A DNA stretch of 64,000 bases. Origin: Pseudobacter sp051955275. Its GTDB lineage: Bacteria; Bacteroidota; Bacteroidia; Chitinophagales; Chitinophagaceae. Position numbers and translations under genes: made by a program. Location of the stretch: contig NZ_JBQCGW010000261.1 of the NCBI RefSeq assembly GCF_051955275.1, positions 1 to 64,000 on the forward strand. Direction: 5' to 3'. Positions 9,180 to 17,298 of this stretch are shown piece after piece. The notes under the pieces were generated by a model that did not search any database, had not been told where the DNA came from, and saw only the letters and a list, made by a program, of their open reading frames with translations. The first letter of the stretch is position 1. The number at the start of each line of letters is the position of its first letter.

Positions 9180-10055
9180 ATGTTGAAATCAATGACCGGA
9201 TTTGGAAGAACAGAGCAATCCATAGGTGATAAAACTTTCCTCGTAGATATAAAATCGCTGAATGGAAAACAGTTTGAACTATTTCTGAAAATGCCGGCGT
9301 TTCTGAAACCCTTTGAATTTGATATCAGGGCGCTCTTATCCGAAAAACTCGGACGTGGCAGCGTTGACTGTACCATCAGCCTCAAGGAAAGCGGCAGCTC
9401 AAAACCTGTGAGCATTAATACCGCCCTGGCAAAAACTTACTATCGCTCCATCGCCGAATTATCCAAAGATCTCAACCTCGATCCCTCCAGCATCCTCAGC
9501 AGCCTGCTGAAACTGCCGGAAGTTATTACCCCCACCAGCGATACGCTTACCGATACTGAATGGGAATCTTTTAAAACACTTATTCTCGCCGCTGTAGGTT
9601 CACTCAACCAGCACCGTCAGGAAGAAGGCAAAATGCTTGAAACCGACCTCCGCCTCCGCATCAGCAATATTGAAAGACTGCAACAGGAAGTGATAGCGCT
9701 CGAGCCCCTTCGTAAAGTAAAGATCCGCGAAGGTCTGGTGAAAGTCCTGGAAGATAACGTTGGAAAGGAAAACTATGACCCCAACCGCCTGGAACAGGAA
9801 CTGATCTATTATATCGAAAAGATCGATCTCAGCGAAGAACAGACCCGCCTCAAAAACCACTGCGAGTATTTCAAGCAGGTACTGGACGAAGCAGAAGACA
9901 GCAAAGGCAAGAAGTTATCCTTCATCCTCCAGGAAGTAGGACGTGAGATCAATACCACGGGTGCCAAGGCCTATGACTCCACCATCCAGAAAGCCGTTGT
10001 GCAGATGAAGGACGAACTGGAAAAAGCAAAGGAGCAGGTCCTGAACGTACTGTAA
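9180..10055 (+). CDS. yicC: YicC family protein (endoribonuclease-like)
   Basis: 291 residues from the ATG at 9180, which gives the standard opening LKSMTGFGRTE; the open frame extends further upstream but that part is not conserved. The N-terminal YicC domain (1-160) and the C-terminal DUF1732 domain carry the expected landmarks: VDIKSLNGKQFELFLKMP, DPNRLEQELIYYIEKIDLSE, and the C-terminal GKKLSFILQEVGREINTTGA. Members have been linked to stationary-phase survival and to RNA cleavage in other bacteria. It lies 51 bases after the pseudouridine synthase gene and 24 bases before gldH on the same strand. Confidence 0.93.
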   Translation: MLKSMTGFGRTEQSIGDKTFLVDIKSLNGKQFELFLKMPAFLKPFEFDIRALLSEKLGRGSVDCTISLKESGSSKPVSINTALAKTYYRSIAELSKDLNLDPSSILSSLLKLPEVITPTSDTLTDTEWESFKTLILAAVGSLNQHRQEEGKMLETDLRLRISNIERLQQEVIALEPLRKVKIREGLVKVLEDNVGKENYDPNRLEQELIYYIEKIDLSEEQTRLKNHCEYFKQVLDEAEDSKGKKLSFILQEVGREINTTGAKAYDSTIQKAVVQMKDELEKAKEQVLNVL

Positions 10056-10079
10056 TTTTATATTTATAAAAATTTCCCC

Positions 10080-10565
10080 TTGAAAAAACAAGGCTCCGCC
10101 AGCATCCTGTTGCTCTTACTGACCGGCATTCTGCTGAATGCCTGTTCCGTAAGGACCGACCTCTTCGAAAAAAACGTTGCCATCCCCAACCATTCCTGGA
10201 GCAAAAGCTTCAAGCCGGAGATCACCGTAAATATCGAAGACACTATTTCACGGTACCATATTTACGCAGTGATCCGCCATACGGATGCATACCGCTACAA
10301 AAACCTGTGGATGAATGTTGGTATCCAGAACCCTGCCGGAGAAGTCAATACCCACCAGCTGGACCTTCTGCTGGCAACGGATGATAAAGGATGGCTCGGC
10401 TCCGGGATGGACGATATCTTTGAACAACGCATCCGCATCACCGACAAAGAGAAACCCGTTCCCCTCCGTGCAGGCACCTATAAATTCACCCTGCAGCAAA
10501 CCATGAGGGAAGACCCGCTGGAAAATGTAATGAATGCAGGTATCCGCATCGAAAAAGCCAAATGA
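10080..10565 (+). CDS. gldH: Gliding motility lipoprotein GldH
   Basis: 161 residues from a TTG at 10080. A lipoprotein signal ends in the lipobox LLNAC with Cys22. The rest matches the GldH pattern: an extended beta protein with YHIYAVIRHTDAYRYKNLWM, DLLLATDDKGWLGSGMDDIFEQRI and GTYKFTLQQTMREDPLENVM. GldH is needed for gliding and T9SS function in Flavobacterium johnsoniae; many non-gliding Bacteroidota also keep it. It overlaps nothing, and the next gene begins four bases after its stop. The TTG is chosen because it starts the Lys-Lys signal sequence and no ATG is available upstream. Confidence 0.88.
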   Translation: MKKQGSASILLLLLTGILLNACSVRTDLFEKNVAIPNHSWSKSFKPEITVNIEDTISRYHIYAVIRHTDAYRYKNLWMNVGIQNPAGEVNTHQLDLLLATDDKGWLGSGMDDIFEQRIRITDKEKPVPLRAGTYKFTLQQTMREDPLENVMNAGIRIEKAK

Positions 10566-10568
10566 TGA

Positions 10569-11546
10569 ATGAAAGCTTCCCGTAAAAGCAAGTTGTTCCT
10601 GGCCAGCATTGTCTACTGGATACTGCTGACCTATATCATTGCCGCACTGATCTTCTGGTTCATTGCACTCAACAGGCAGGTGGAACAGATGGCCACTCAC
10701 AAACTGGAAGAACTGGTACTGGATGATCCCGCCTATCTGACCAAATACGAAAAGATAATTGACGAAAAGAAAAGGAAGAACACCCAATACACCGGCGAAG
10801 GCGCCACCTTTCTGGTTCTCACACTCGTGGGGGCACTCTTTGTTTACCGGGCCGTTCGCAAACAGATCAAACTTCAGCAGCAGCAGCAACATTTCATGAT
10901 GGCCGTCACTCATGAACTTAAAACACCCATCGCCGTTGCCAAACTCAACCTGGAAACCCTGCTCAAGCACCAGCTCGACGAAACCAAAAAGCAGAAGCTG
11001 CTCTCCATGACCCTGGAAGAGACCAACCGCCTCAACACCCTCGCCAATAATATCCTGGTTTCCTCACAACTTGAAGGAGGCCGCTACAGCATCGCCCGCG
11101 AAGAAATAGACCTCAGCTCCCTGATAAAATCAGCCACACAGGATTTCTGCAACCGCTTCCCTGCCAGGCAATGGGTCACCAATATCCAGCCGGATATTGA
11201 ATTCACCGGCGACTCCCTGCTCCTGCAGATCCTGGTGAACAATCTGCTGGAGAATGCCGTTAAGTATTCGCCGAAGACAGCCAGCATCGAATGCAGGCTG
11301 TTCACAAAAGGCAGGCACCATATTATGCTGCAGGTTGTTGACGAAGGTCCGGGCATACCCGATAACGAAAAGAACAAAGTGTTTGAGAAATTCTATCGTA
11401 TCGGTAACGAAAACACCCGCGTGGCCAAAGGCACAGGTCTCGGCCTCTTCCTCTGCCGGAAGATCGCTGAAGACCAGCATGCCACCATCCGCGTCACCGA
11501 TAATGCGCCTACCGGTTGTATATTTACGGTGAACTTCACTTTGTAA
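10569..11546 (+). CDS. Membrane sensor histidine kinase (HisKA/HATPase)
   Basis: 325 residues. Two membrane helices (about 12-34 and 78-95) flank a short extracytoplasmic loop of roughly 45 residues, so ligand sensing is minimal. The dimerisation/phospho-acceptor motif AVTHELKTPIAVAK has His115. The catalytic domain shows NNLLENAVKYS, VDEGPGIPDNE, FEKFYRIGN and GTGLGLFLCRKIAE. It is an orthodox RprX-like kinase; the cognate regulator follows directly. The ATG at 10569 lies three bases after the gldH stop, so the two genes are probably co-transcribed. Confidence 0.93.
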   Translation: MKASRKSKLFLASIVYWILLTYIIAALIFWFIALNRQVEQMATHKLEELVLDDPAYLTKYEKIIDEKKRKNTQYTGEGATFLVLTLVGALFVYRAVRKQIKLQQQQQHFMMAVTHELKTPIAVAKLNLETLLKHQLDETKKQKLLSMTLEETNRLNTLANNILVSSQLEGGRYSIAREEIDLSSLIKSATQDFCNRFPARQWVTNIQPDIEFTGDSLLLQILVNNLLENAVKYSPKTASIECRLFTKGRHHIMLQVVDEGPGIPDNEKNKVFEKFYRIGNENTRVAKGTGLGLFLCRKIAEDQHATIRVTDNAPTGCIFTVNFTL

Positions 11547-11555
11547 TTGAAAAGC

Positions 11556-12257
11556 ATGAGCACAAAAACATCCATACTGCTGGTAGAAGACGAAGAAAAT
11601 CTCCACGACGCCCTGAAGCTGAACCTGGAACTCGAGGGCTATGAAGTTACCTCAGCCTTCACAGGCAGTGAGGCCCTTCAGAAAGTGCAGGGAGAGTATT
11701 TCGATCTCATCATCCTGGATGTAATGCTCCCAGAACTGGATGGCATCACCGTTACGGAAACCATCCGTGTACAGAATAATGAAGTGCCCATTCTCATCCT
11801 CTCCGCAAAAAATGCCAGTTCAGACCGCGTGCTCGGCCTCAAGAAAGGAGCGGATGATTATCTCACCAAACCCTTTAACCTGGAAGAACTACTGCTGCGT
11901 GTAATGAAGCTCATCAATAAGAACAAGAAGATGCAGGAGAAGGACACCGTAGGCGATAATTACAGCTTCGGAAGCAATACGCTCGACTTCAAGGCACAAG
12001 AGGCCATCACCCGCAAGGGAGAGCGCATCCAGCTCAGCAAGAAGGAAGCCATGCTGCTGAAACTGCTGATAGAAAACAAGAACGAAGTAGTACCCCGCGA
12101 GAAGATCCTTCAAACGGTCTGGGGTTATAACGTTTATCCAACTACCCGCACCATCGATAATTTCATTCTCAACTTCAGAAAGTATTTTGAAGAGGACAGC
12201 CGCAATCCGCAGTACTTTCACTCCGTGCGCGGCGTAGGTTACAAGTACACAGAATAA
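11556..12257 (+). CDS. OmpR/PhoB-family response regulator
   Basis: 233 residues from the ATG at 11556 (a TTG at 11547 is the alternative). The receiver domain has VEDEENL, phospho-acceptor Asp55 in LIILDVMLPE, and LILSAKNASSDRVLGLKKGA/DDYLTKPFN. The winged-helix output domain (about 135-233) contains LSKKEAMLLKLLIENKNEVV and TRTIDNFILNFRKYFE ... SVRGVGYKY. It is the partner of the kinase ending at 11546 and resembles RprY. The gene ends base-to-base against the convergent BatD gene, with no room for a conventional terminator between them. Confidence 0.93.
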   Translation: MSTKTSILLVEDEENLHDALKLNLELEGYEVTSAFTGSEALQKVQGEYFDLIILDVMLPELDGITVTETIRVQNNEVPILILSAKNASSDRVLGLKKGADDYLTKPFNLEELLLRVMKLINKNKKMQEKDTVGDNYSFGSNTLDFKAQEAITRKGERIQLSKKEAMLLKLLIENKNEVVPREKILQTVWGYNVYPTTRTIDNFILNFRKYFEEDSRNPQYFHSVRGVGYKYTE

Positions 12258-13721
12258 TCAGGCTTTGGGATGCAGCCCATCAAGCACCCTGCGTGCACCA
12301 TCCAGCAGGATGCGGGGATCGCTTTGCTCATGCTCGGGCACATACAATGCCCATTCGCAGGTATTCAGTAAATGCAGAAGTTGTTGTACCAATGTTTCAT
12401 CCACACCCTGCATGTACAATCTGGCTGCCACATTCTGCTTGTTGAGCAGGGAAGGCGGGATCTCACACCTGGTGGCTGCCATATTCCACAATACATGTTG
12501 TATCTCGTGATAGAAGAGTTTCATGTTACCACTCTGCAGCGATTCCCTGGCAGTAGCCAGCTGCTCGTCAGCACCGGGAATTGCAGGCGCTGGTTTCACA
12601 GGAACTGCAGGCACAAGCTCCGGCTTTTTCTTTCCCATCTGAATGAACTGGTAAGTGAGCCAGCCTGCAATGATAAGAACCACCAGACCGAACCAGTAGA
12701 TATGACGCGGAATACCCGGCTCACCCACATTTTTCAGGGCGCTGTTCCGAAGCCTGGCCGTGCTCTCCGACTCACCGGCCACCACATGCAGCACCACGGG
12801 CGTGCTGAGCGCTTCTTTGTAGTGCTGTTGCTGCGGATCGAAGTAGGCCAGTGAAGCTGCGGGGATCACAATATTTCCCGTATCCGGCGCAGCAAAAGAG
12901 TATTCAAATGTTTTGGAGCCGCTTAGCGGAAAACTGAACCTGTCCACCATCTCCCGTACGGATGGATCAGCTGTATCCACCCCCTCAGGCCAGCGGATCT
13001 CCGGTGGCGTAAGCAGGTTCAGATTGCCCGATCCTTCCACCACCACTTTCACTTTCACCAACTCACCCTGATGTATAGCCGTATCCGGCCCCATCACTAC
13101 CACCCTGTATTTTCCTACAGCACCGGTATAATGATCAGGCTGTCCTTTTACAGGCAGCGGTTTAACATGCACCGTTACCGGTTCGGAGCGCAATGTCAGC
13201 CGTTCATTCAGCACGGAAGGACCTGAACCGATATTGATCTTTACAAAATGAATGATGCTTTCCACTTCGGCGGGATCAAGTACAAAGCTTCCTTCCTGCA
13301 ATGGAAACAATTGTACCTTACGAATGAGATTCACATAGTAAGGCATACCATTGAGCATTTCAACCGTAGGCTTGCTATCATAACTGTCCACCATTTCAAG
13401 CACGCTGAAACCCGTAAAGGACGGCCGTTTCATCACCTGGGAGCTGGTATTGAGCCTGGAATAAAGCTTGTACACTACTTTCAGCGGCTCGCCCACTACC
13501 GGATTGGTTTTGCTTACTTCCACCCGCAGCAGTAATCCCTTTTTTATCTTTTGCTCCAACACTTCTCCCGGGTATAAGATCGATGCAGCTTCAACATCCG
13601 GGTCCTCATTCTGCTCATTGGCAATGCCTGTCCGCTGGGCTATTGGCAACTGCGCAGACAGATCAGCACTGCAAAAGCAGCAACAGATCAGCAATAAGAA
13701 GTATAAAAGTTTGGTGTTCAT
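12258..13721 (-). CDS. batD: BatD family protein (aerotolerance-type)
   Basis: 487 residues from the ATG at 13721, which begins a signal peptide (NTKLLYFLLLICCCFCSADL); the upstream part of the open frame carries no recognisable sequence. Repeated beta-sandwich segments follow, such as GLLLRVEVSKTNPVVGEPLK and HQGELVKVKVVVEGSGNL, then FEYSFAAPDTGNIVIPAASL. A single membrane helix (YWFGLVVLIIAGWLTY) comes before a cytoplasmic helical tail. This is the BatD architecture. BatD proteins normally work with BatA/BatB von Willebrand proteins and BatE; none is adjacent here, so this copy is an orphan. Its role in oxygen or stress tolerance is inferred from family. Confidence 0.8.
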   Translation of the reverse strand: MNTKLLYFLLLICCCFCSADLSAQLPIAQRTGIANEQNEDPDVEAASILYPGEVLEQKIKKGLLLRVEVSKTNPVVGEPLKVVYKLYSRLNTSSQVMKRPSFTGFSVLEMVDSYDSKPTVEMLNGMPYYVNLIRKVQLFPLQEGSFVLDPAEVESIIHFVKINIGSGPSVLNERLTLRSEPVTVHVKPLPVKGQPDHYTGAVGKYRVVVMGPDTAIHQGELVKVKVVVEGSGNLNLLTPPEIRWPEGVDTADPSVREMVDRFSFPLSGSKTFEYSFAAPDTGNIVIPAASLAYFDPQQQHYKEALSTPVVLHVVAGESESTARLRNSALKNVGEPGIPRHIYWFGLVVLIIAGWLTYQFIQMGKKKPELVPAVPVKPAPAIPGADEQLATARESLQSGNMKLFYHEIQHVLWNMAATRCEIPPSLLNKQNVAARLYMQGVDETLVQQLLHLLNTCEWALYVPEHEQSDPRILLDGARRVLDGLHPKA

Positions 13722-13733
13722 TCTGATGGTAAA

Positions 13734-13741
13734 CAAATTTA
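13734..13741 (-). promoter_or_regulatory. Putative -7 box (TAAATTTG) of batD
   Basis: It matches TAnnTTTG on the minus strand, 12 bases before the batD ATG at 13721. A TTTG occurs upstream but about 25 bases away, longer than the usual spacing. It supports the ATG at 13721 over the longer frame. Confidence 0.4.
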
Positions 13742-13780
13742 ACTGATGCCGGGCTCGATTACTAATCAAAACACCGTTAA

Positions 13781-14288
13781 ATGTCGGTTAAAAGGATGAG
13801 TGGCAATCTGCACGGAAAATTAGCAGGACATCCCTGTACAGAAGATGCCGTGATGCACCGGACAGGCAATGAAACGCAGATCCTGCAACAGAAAGCGGCC
13901 TGCGCCCTCAGGCCCCCGTTCAATAGTGTCGTTGACCCAATCGAGATCGCCATTGGTAATGGGATCGGAGGCAGTGTGGCGCAGCCGGGCATGGCGGAGA
14001 TCATTCCGGATACCCCACTCGATAACCGTTATATTGTGGATGATGCATATCGTCTTTCCGTACTGTTAGTACCGGTCATCAACAACCGAAAAATGATTGG
14101 CGTGATCAACAGTAAGCGTACACAAAAAGATTTCAATACCGCAAAAACACCTGCAGGTACGCACCACTATCGCCAGCATCGTTGAAGACAACGGCATCGG
14201 CCGCCTTGCTGAAGTGAAAGACAGGTTCAACGCTGACGGTACTGCAGCAGGAACCACGGTTACATTGCAGGTTTACATAGTCAGTTAG
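13781..14288 (+). pseudogene. Collapsed GAF-domain sensor histidine kinase remnant
   Basis: Two in-frame fragments of one ancestral kinase can be read. The first (from 13781) is a GAF-domain stretch: QILQQKAACA, then DPIEIAIGNGIGGSVAQPGM, then AEIIPDTPLDNRYIVDDAYR and VIGVIN-like text up to about 14140. The frame then shifts by one. The other frame reads KHLQVRTTIASIVEDNGIGR, followed by DGTAAGTTVTLQVY and a TAG at 14286-14288. The second half therefore jumps from the end of a GAF domain (LQVRTTIASI) straight into the G-box and C-terminal end of a LytS-type ATPase domain (VEDNGIGR). The phospho-acceptor His region and most of the kinase core are missing. It lies immediately ahead of a LytTR regulator, its probable former partner. 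Confidence 0.75.
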
Positions 14289-14323
14289 TACCCAGGCCTC
14301 AACAAATTCCTTAACTTCGGATT

Positions 14324-15070
14324 GTGATAAAAGCTGTGATCATAGACGATGAACCGGCGGCTGTGAATACTTTACAGCTGATGCTGGAACGCTATGTTCC
14401 GGAAATAAGCCAGGTCAAAACTTCCAATGACCCGGCAAAATCCATCCAGCTCATTAAAACTTTCAGACCACAACTGGTTTTCCTGGACATTCAGACGCCC
14501 CTGATGAATGGTTTTGAATTACTGAATAAGCTTGCGGACATCCAGTTGAATATCATCTTCACCACTGCGAATCACAAATACGCCATCGAAGCATTACGCT
14601 TCAGCACGCTCGATTACCTGCAGAAACCCATTGAAGCGGAAGAGCTGCGCCAGGCCGTGGACAGGTTCATGACGCGTACAGTGGTGGCGCCCAGTCAGCA
14701 TACACTCTACAAGAACCTGCTTCACAATATTGCTGCGCAGGACAAAAGAGATTTCAGACTGGCACTGCCAACCAGTGAAGGCACTTACTTTTTCGATCCG
14801 GAAGAGATCATCCGCCTGGAAGGAGAGATCAATTACACCTGGTTCCACTTCAGAAACAGGAAGCCCCTGCTTATCTCCAAAACATTGAAGGAATACAAAG
14901 AGATCCTGAAAGACCACGGTTTTCTGCGCATCCACAAATCACACCTCGTCAACAAACTGCATGTGGTGAATTATACACAGAATGGTACACTCACCCTGAG
15001 CGACCGTTCACAGGTTGATATTTCAAGAAGAAGAAAGGAGATTATCCTTGAAGCACTGAAGCTGAAATAA
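14324..15070 (+). CDS. LytTR-family response regulator (orphan; partner kinase decayed)
   Basis: 248 residues from a GTG at 14324, which puts the acidic IIDDE at residues 6-10. The receiver domain has the phospho-acceptor Asp55 in LVFLDIQTPL and the switch region IIFTTANHKYAIEALRFSTL then DYLQKP. The LytTR domain (about 145-248) shows LPTSEGTYFFDPEEIIRLEG and FLRIHKSHLVNKLHVV. It is a paralogue-like match to the regulator at 3513. The reading frame is intact although the adjacent kinase is a remnant, so it may be served by another kinase. It converges on the SDR gene with a single base between the stop codons. Confidence 0.92.
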   Translation: MIKAVIIDDEPAAVNTLQLMLERYVPEISQVKTSNDPAKSIQLIKTFRPQLVFLDIQTPLMNGFELLNKLADIQLNIIFTTANHKYAIEALRFSTLDYLQKPIEAEELRQAVDRFMTRTVVAPSQHTLYKNLLHNIAAQDKRDFRLALPTSEGTYFFDPEEIIRLEGEINYTWFHFRNRKPLLISKTLKEYKEILKDHGFLRIHKSHLVNKLHVVNYTQNGTLTLSDRSQVDISRRRKEIILEALKLK

Positions 15071-15071
15071 A

Positions 15072-15773
15072 TTACAGATCCCCCAGTTGCGGACGCATTA
15101 TGATATCCTCCACGCAGGCCTGCGGGCTCAGCTGTGATGCTGTATGGATCATTGCGGCAATATCACGGGCCGTCATGATACGTTCCGGATCCACGCCGCT
15201 GCCAGCCCATGAATTTGTATAGGCAGCGCCAGGATAAACAGCAGTTACCTTGATACCGTGCGGCTTCATTTCTTCGCGGAGATTGCGGCTGAATCCTGCC
15301 AACGCATATTTACTGATACTGTAAGCACCTCCATTTGGATAAGCATGGAGGGATGCAATAGAGCATATATTGAAGATATGCCCCTGCTTACGCGCCATCA
15401 TAGAGGGGATCAGGGTACGTGTAAGATGATAGGCGCTGTAGAGATTTACTGCCATCATTCTTTCAAGTACTCCTTCCGGCTCATTGTGCACGCTGCCTGG
15501 CTCAAAGAGGCCGGCATTGTTCACCAGCACATCCACGGGCTGGTTGTAATCCAACACCCACTTGCCGAAAGCTTCGGCTTGCGATTGAACACTCAGGTCA
15601 GCTGGCATGGCCCTGATGCTTCGTTCCGGGTAATGCTGCATCAATGCTTCAACGGTTTTGTAAAGATCCATTTCATTGCGGCTGCACAGGAAAAGGTCAT
15701 GCCCCTGTACGGCAAACGTTTCTGCTATAGCTCTTCCAAACCCCCTGGAAGCACCGGTGATCACAATATTCAT
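15072..15773 (-). CDS. Classical short-chain dehydrogenase/reductase
   Basis: 233 residues. Cofactor motif ITGASRGFGRAIAETF (residues 4-19), structural NNAG (VLVNNAGLFEPG), the catalytic Ser in FNICSIASLH, and the YxxxK pair in GGAYSISKYALAGFSRNL. It closes with VTAVYPGAAYTNSW. The Arg after the glycine motif and an RN pair (LCSRNEMDL) suggest NADPH preference. The substrate is unknown. The gene is divergent from the YjjG-like nucleotidase gene. Confidence 0.9.
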   Translation of the reverse strand: MNIVITGASRGFGRAIAETFAVQGHDLFLCSRNEMDLYKTVEALMQHYPERSIRAMPADLSVQSQAEAFGKWVLDYNQPVDVLVNNAGLFEPGSVHNEPEGVLERMMAVNLYSAYHLTRTLIPSMMARKQGHIFNICSIASLHAYPNGGAYSISKYALAGFSRNLREEMKPHGIKVTAVYPGAAYTNSWAGSGVDPERIMTARDIAAMIHTASQLSPQACVEDIIMRPQLGDL

Positions 15774-15840
15774 GTTTCAGCAATTTTGTGTAACGAAGTA
15801 AGGATATTTCCGGGTTTCCGGCTACTAAATTTCAGTGTCG

Positions 15841-15848
15841 TATTTTTG
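15841..15848 (+). promoter_or_regulatory. Putative -7 box (TATTTTTG) of the YjjG-like gene
   Basis: Perfect TAnnTTTG, with TTTC at 15815-15818 as a weak -33 element 22 bases upstream. The ATG at 15853 begins only four bases after the box, so a transcript started here would have essentially no 5' leader. Confidence 0.45.
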
Positions 15849-15852
15849 CAGT

Positions 15853-16548
15853 ATGAAGTACAGGCATCTGTTTTTTGACCTTGACCATACATTGTGGGAT
15901 TTTGATGCGAATTGCCGTTTTACCCTGGAAACCATTTATAACGATATGGCGCTTGAAAGCCGTGGTGTGACCAGCTTTGAAGGCTTCTATAAACAATATA
16001 TCATTCATAACGACAGGCTCTGGGAGCGCTATCGCAATGGTACCATCAAGGCAGATGAGCTGCGCTGGAAAAGAATGCACTTAAGCCTGGTGGACTTTAA
16101 GATCGGGGATGAACAGTTCGCCCGTGCGCTCAGTGATCAGTTCCTGGACATGCTGCCCAGCCGCACCATCCTCTTTCCATACACCATGGAGATCCTCACC
16201 TATCTGCGGGATAAAGGTTACGCCCTCCACCTCATCACCAATGGCTTTGAAAAAACTCAGTACAGCAAGATCAGTTACTCCGGCATCAGCCACTTCTTTG
16301 GAGAAGTGATCACTTCAGAAGGCAGCAATAGCCTGAAACCACACAAGGAAATCTTTGAATATGCTTTCCAGCGCGCAAAAGCATTGCCCGGGCATAGTAT
16401 CATCCTGGGAGACAGTATCGAGGCGGATATCAAAGGAGGCATCAATGCCGGCATAGACCAGGTATTTGTAAATCACCTGAATATTACGCCGGACGTAAAA
16501 CCTACTTATACTGTTTATTCATTGAAAGAACTGGAACAGATCTTCTGA
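15853..16548 (+). CDS. yjjG: YjjG-type HAD pyrimidine nucleotidase
   Basis: 231 residues from the ATG at 15853, which places the HAD nucleophile motif FFDLDHTLWDF at residues 7-17. A helical cap domain follows (FEGFYKQYIIHNDRLWERYR). Motif II is LHLITNGFEKTQ, motif III the Lys in SLKPHKEIFEYA, and motif IV IILGDSIEADIKGGINAGID. The match to the YjjG/YfnB subgroup, which dephosphorylates (non-canonical) pyrimidine nucleoside monophosphates, is good. It stands alone on the plus strand between two minus-strand units. Confidence 0.87.
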   Translation: MKYRHLFFDLDHTLWDFDANCRFTLETIYNDMALESRGVTSFEGFYKQYIIHNDRLWERYRNGTIKADELRWKRMHLSLVDFKIGDEQFARALSDQFLDMLPSRTILFPYTMEILTYLRDKGYALHLITNGFEKTQYSKISYSGISHFFGEVITSEGSNSLKPHKEIFEYAFQRAKALPGHSIILGDSIEADIKGGINAGIDQVFVNHLNITPDVKPTYTVYSLKELEQIF

Positions 16549-16551
16549 TAC

Positions 16552-16586
16552 CGGTAATAAAAAACGGCCACCACCGGCAGCCGTTT
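16552..16586 (-). terminator. Terminator of the CPBP-cdsA-psd operon
   Basis: On the minus strand arms AAACGGC (16586-16580) and GCCGTTT (16568-16562) enclose an 11-base loop and are followed by a T-rich run (TTTTTTATTA). It lies 25 bases beyond the psd stop. The plus-strand side lacks a T run, so it serves the minus strand. Confidence 0.8.
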
Positions 16587-16610
16587 CAAAAATATATCAG
16601 GTAAGTAAGA

Positions 16611-17267
16611 TCAGAGTGTAGCCAGTACTGTTATGCCCCCCTGAACTACCTGGTTCAGCTGAACATTCACTTTAGTACCAACTGGCAGGAGCACATCCAC
16701 CCGGCTTCCGAATTTAATGAAGCCAAGCTCAGCGCCCTGCTCCACTTTCTGACCAACAGTGAGATAATTTACGATACGTTTTGCCAGCGCGCCTGCAATC
16801 TGTTTCACCAGCATTTCTCCTTTGGGATAGCGGATCACTACTGAGTGACGCTCATTCTCAGTAGAAGATTTGGGATTCCAGGCCACCAGGTATTTACCCT
16901 TGTGATACTGGCTGTATACCACTTCTCCGCTAACGGGGTTGCGGTTCACGTGCACGTTAGCTGGGCTCATGAAAATAGAAACCTGCAAACGCTTGCCTTT
17001 GAAATATTCTTCATCGATCACTTCTTCTATCACCACTACTTTTCCGTCGGCAGGACAAATCACCTGGTCCTCATTACGGGTAAGTTGCCTGGCAGGGATA
17101 CGGAAAAAACTCACGATAAAAAGGGTAAGTCCCAGGGTAACGATAAAGATCAGCCAGCTGAGCCATGGCAGTTGATAGCTGATGAAATAAAAAGATAGCA
17201 GGTTAATCACAGCGAATATGATGGCTGCAATGAGGATCGACTTATAGCCTTCTTTGTGTATGGTCAT
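16611..17267 (-). CDS. psd: Phosphatidylserine decarboxylase proenzyme
   Basis: 218 residues from the ATG at 17267 (TTG at 17276 is the alternative). Two adjoining N-terminal membrane helices (about 8-50), then DQVICPADGKVVVIEEV, VSIFMSPANVHVNRNPVSGE and ERHSVVIRYPKGEMLVKQIA. The self-cleavage site is the Gly-Ser in FIKFGSRVDVLLP, whose Ser becomes the pyruvoyl group. This short form is the Sinorhizobium/Bacteroidota-type enzyme that makes phosphatidylethanolamine. It is the last gene of an operon with cdsA, the enzyme two steps earlier in the pathway. Confidence 0.93.
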   Translation of the reverse strand: MTIHKEGYKSILIAAIIFAVINLLSFYFISYQLPWLSWLIFIVTLGLTLFIVSFFRIPARQLTRNEDQVICPADGKVVVIEEVIDEEYFKGKRLQVSIFMSPANVHVNRNPVSGEVVYSQYHKGKYLVAWNPKSSTENERHSVVIRYPKGEMLVKQIAGALAKRIVNYLTVGQKVEQGAELGFIKFGSRVDVLLPVGTKVNVQLNQVVQGGITVLATL

Positions 17268-17298
17268 TGAAATCAATTAAGTTGCTAAAATAAGAAGA

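Noticed and set aside
15258..15878. 206-residue plus-strand open frame
   Set aside because: Antisense to the SDR gene and overlapping the YjjG start; no family features.
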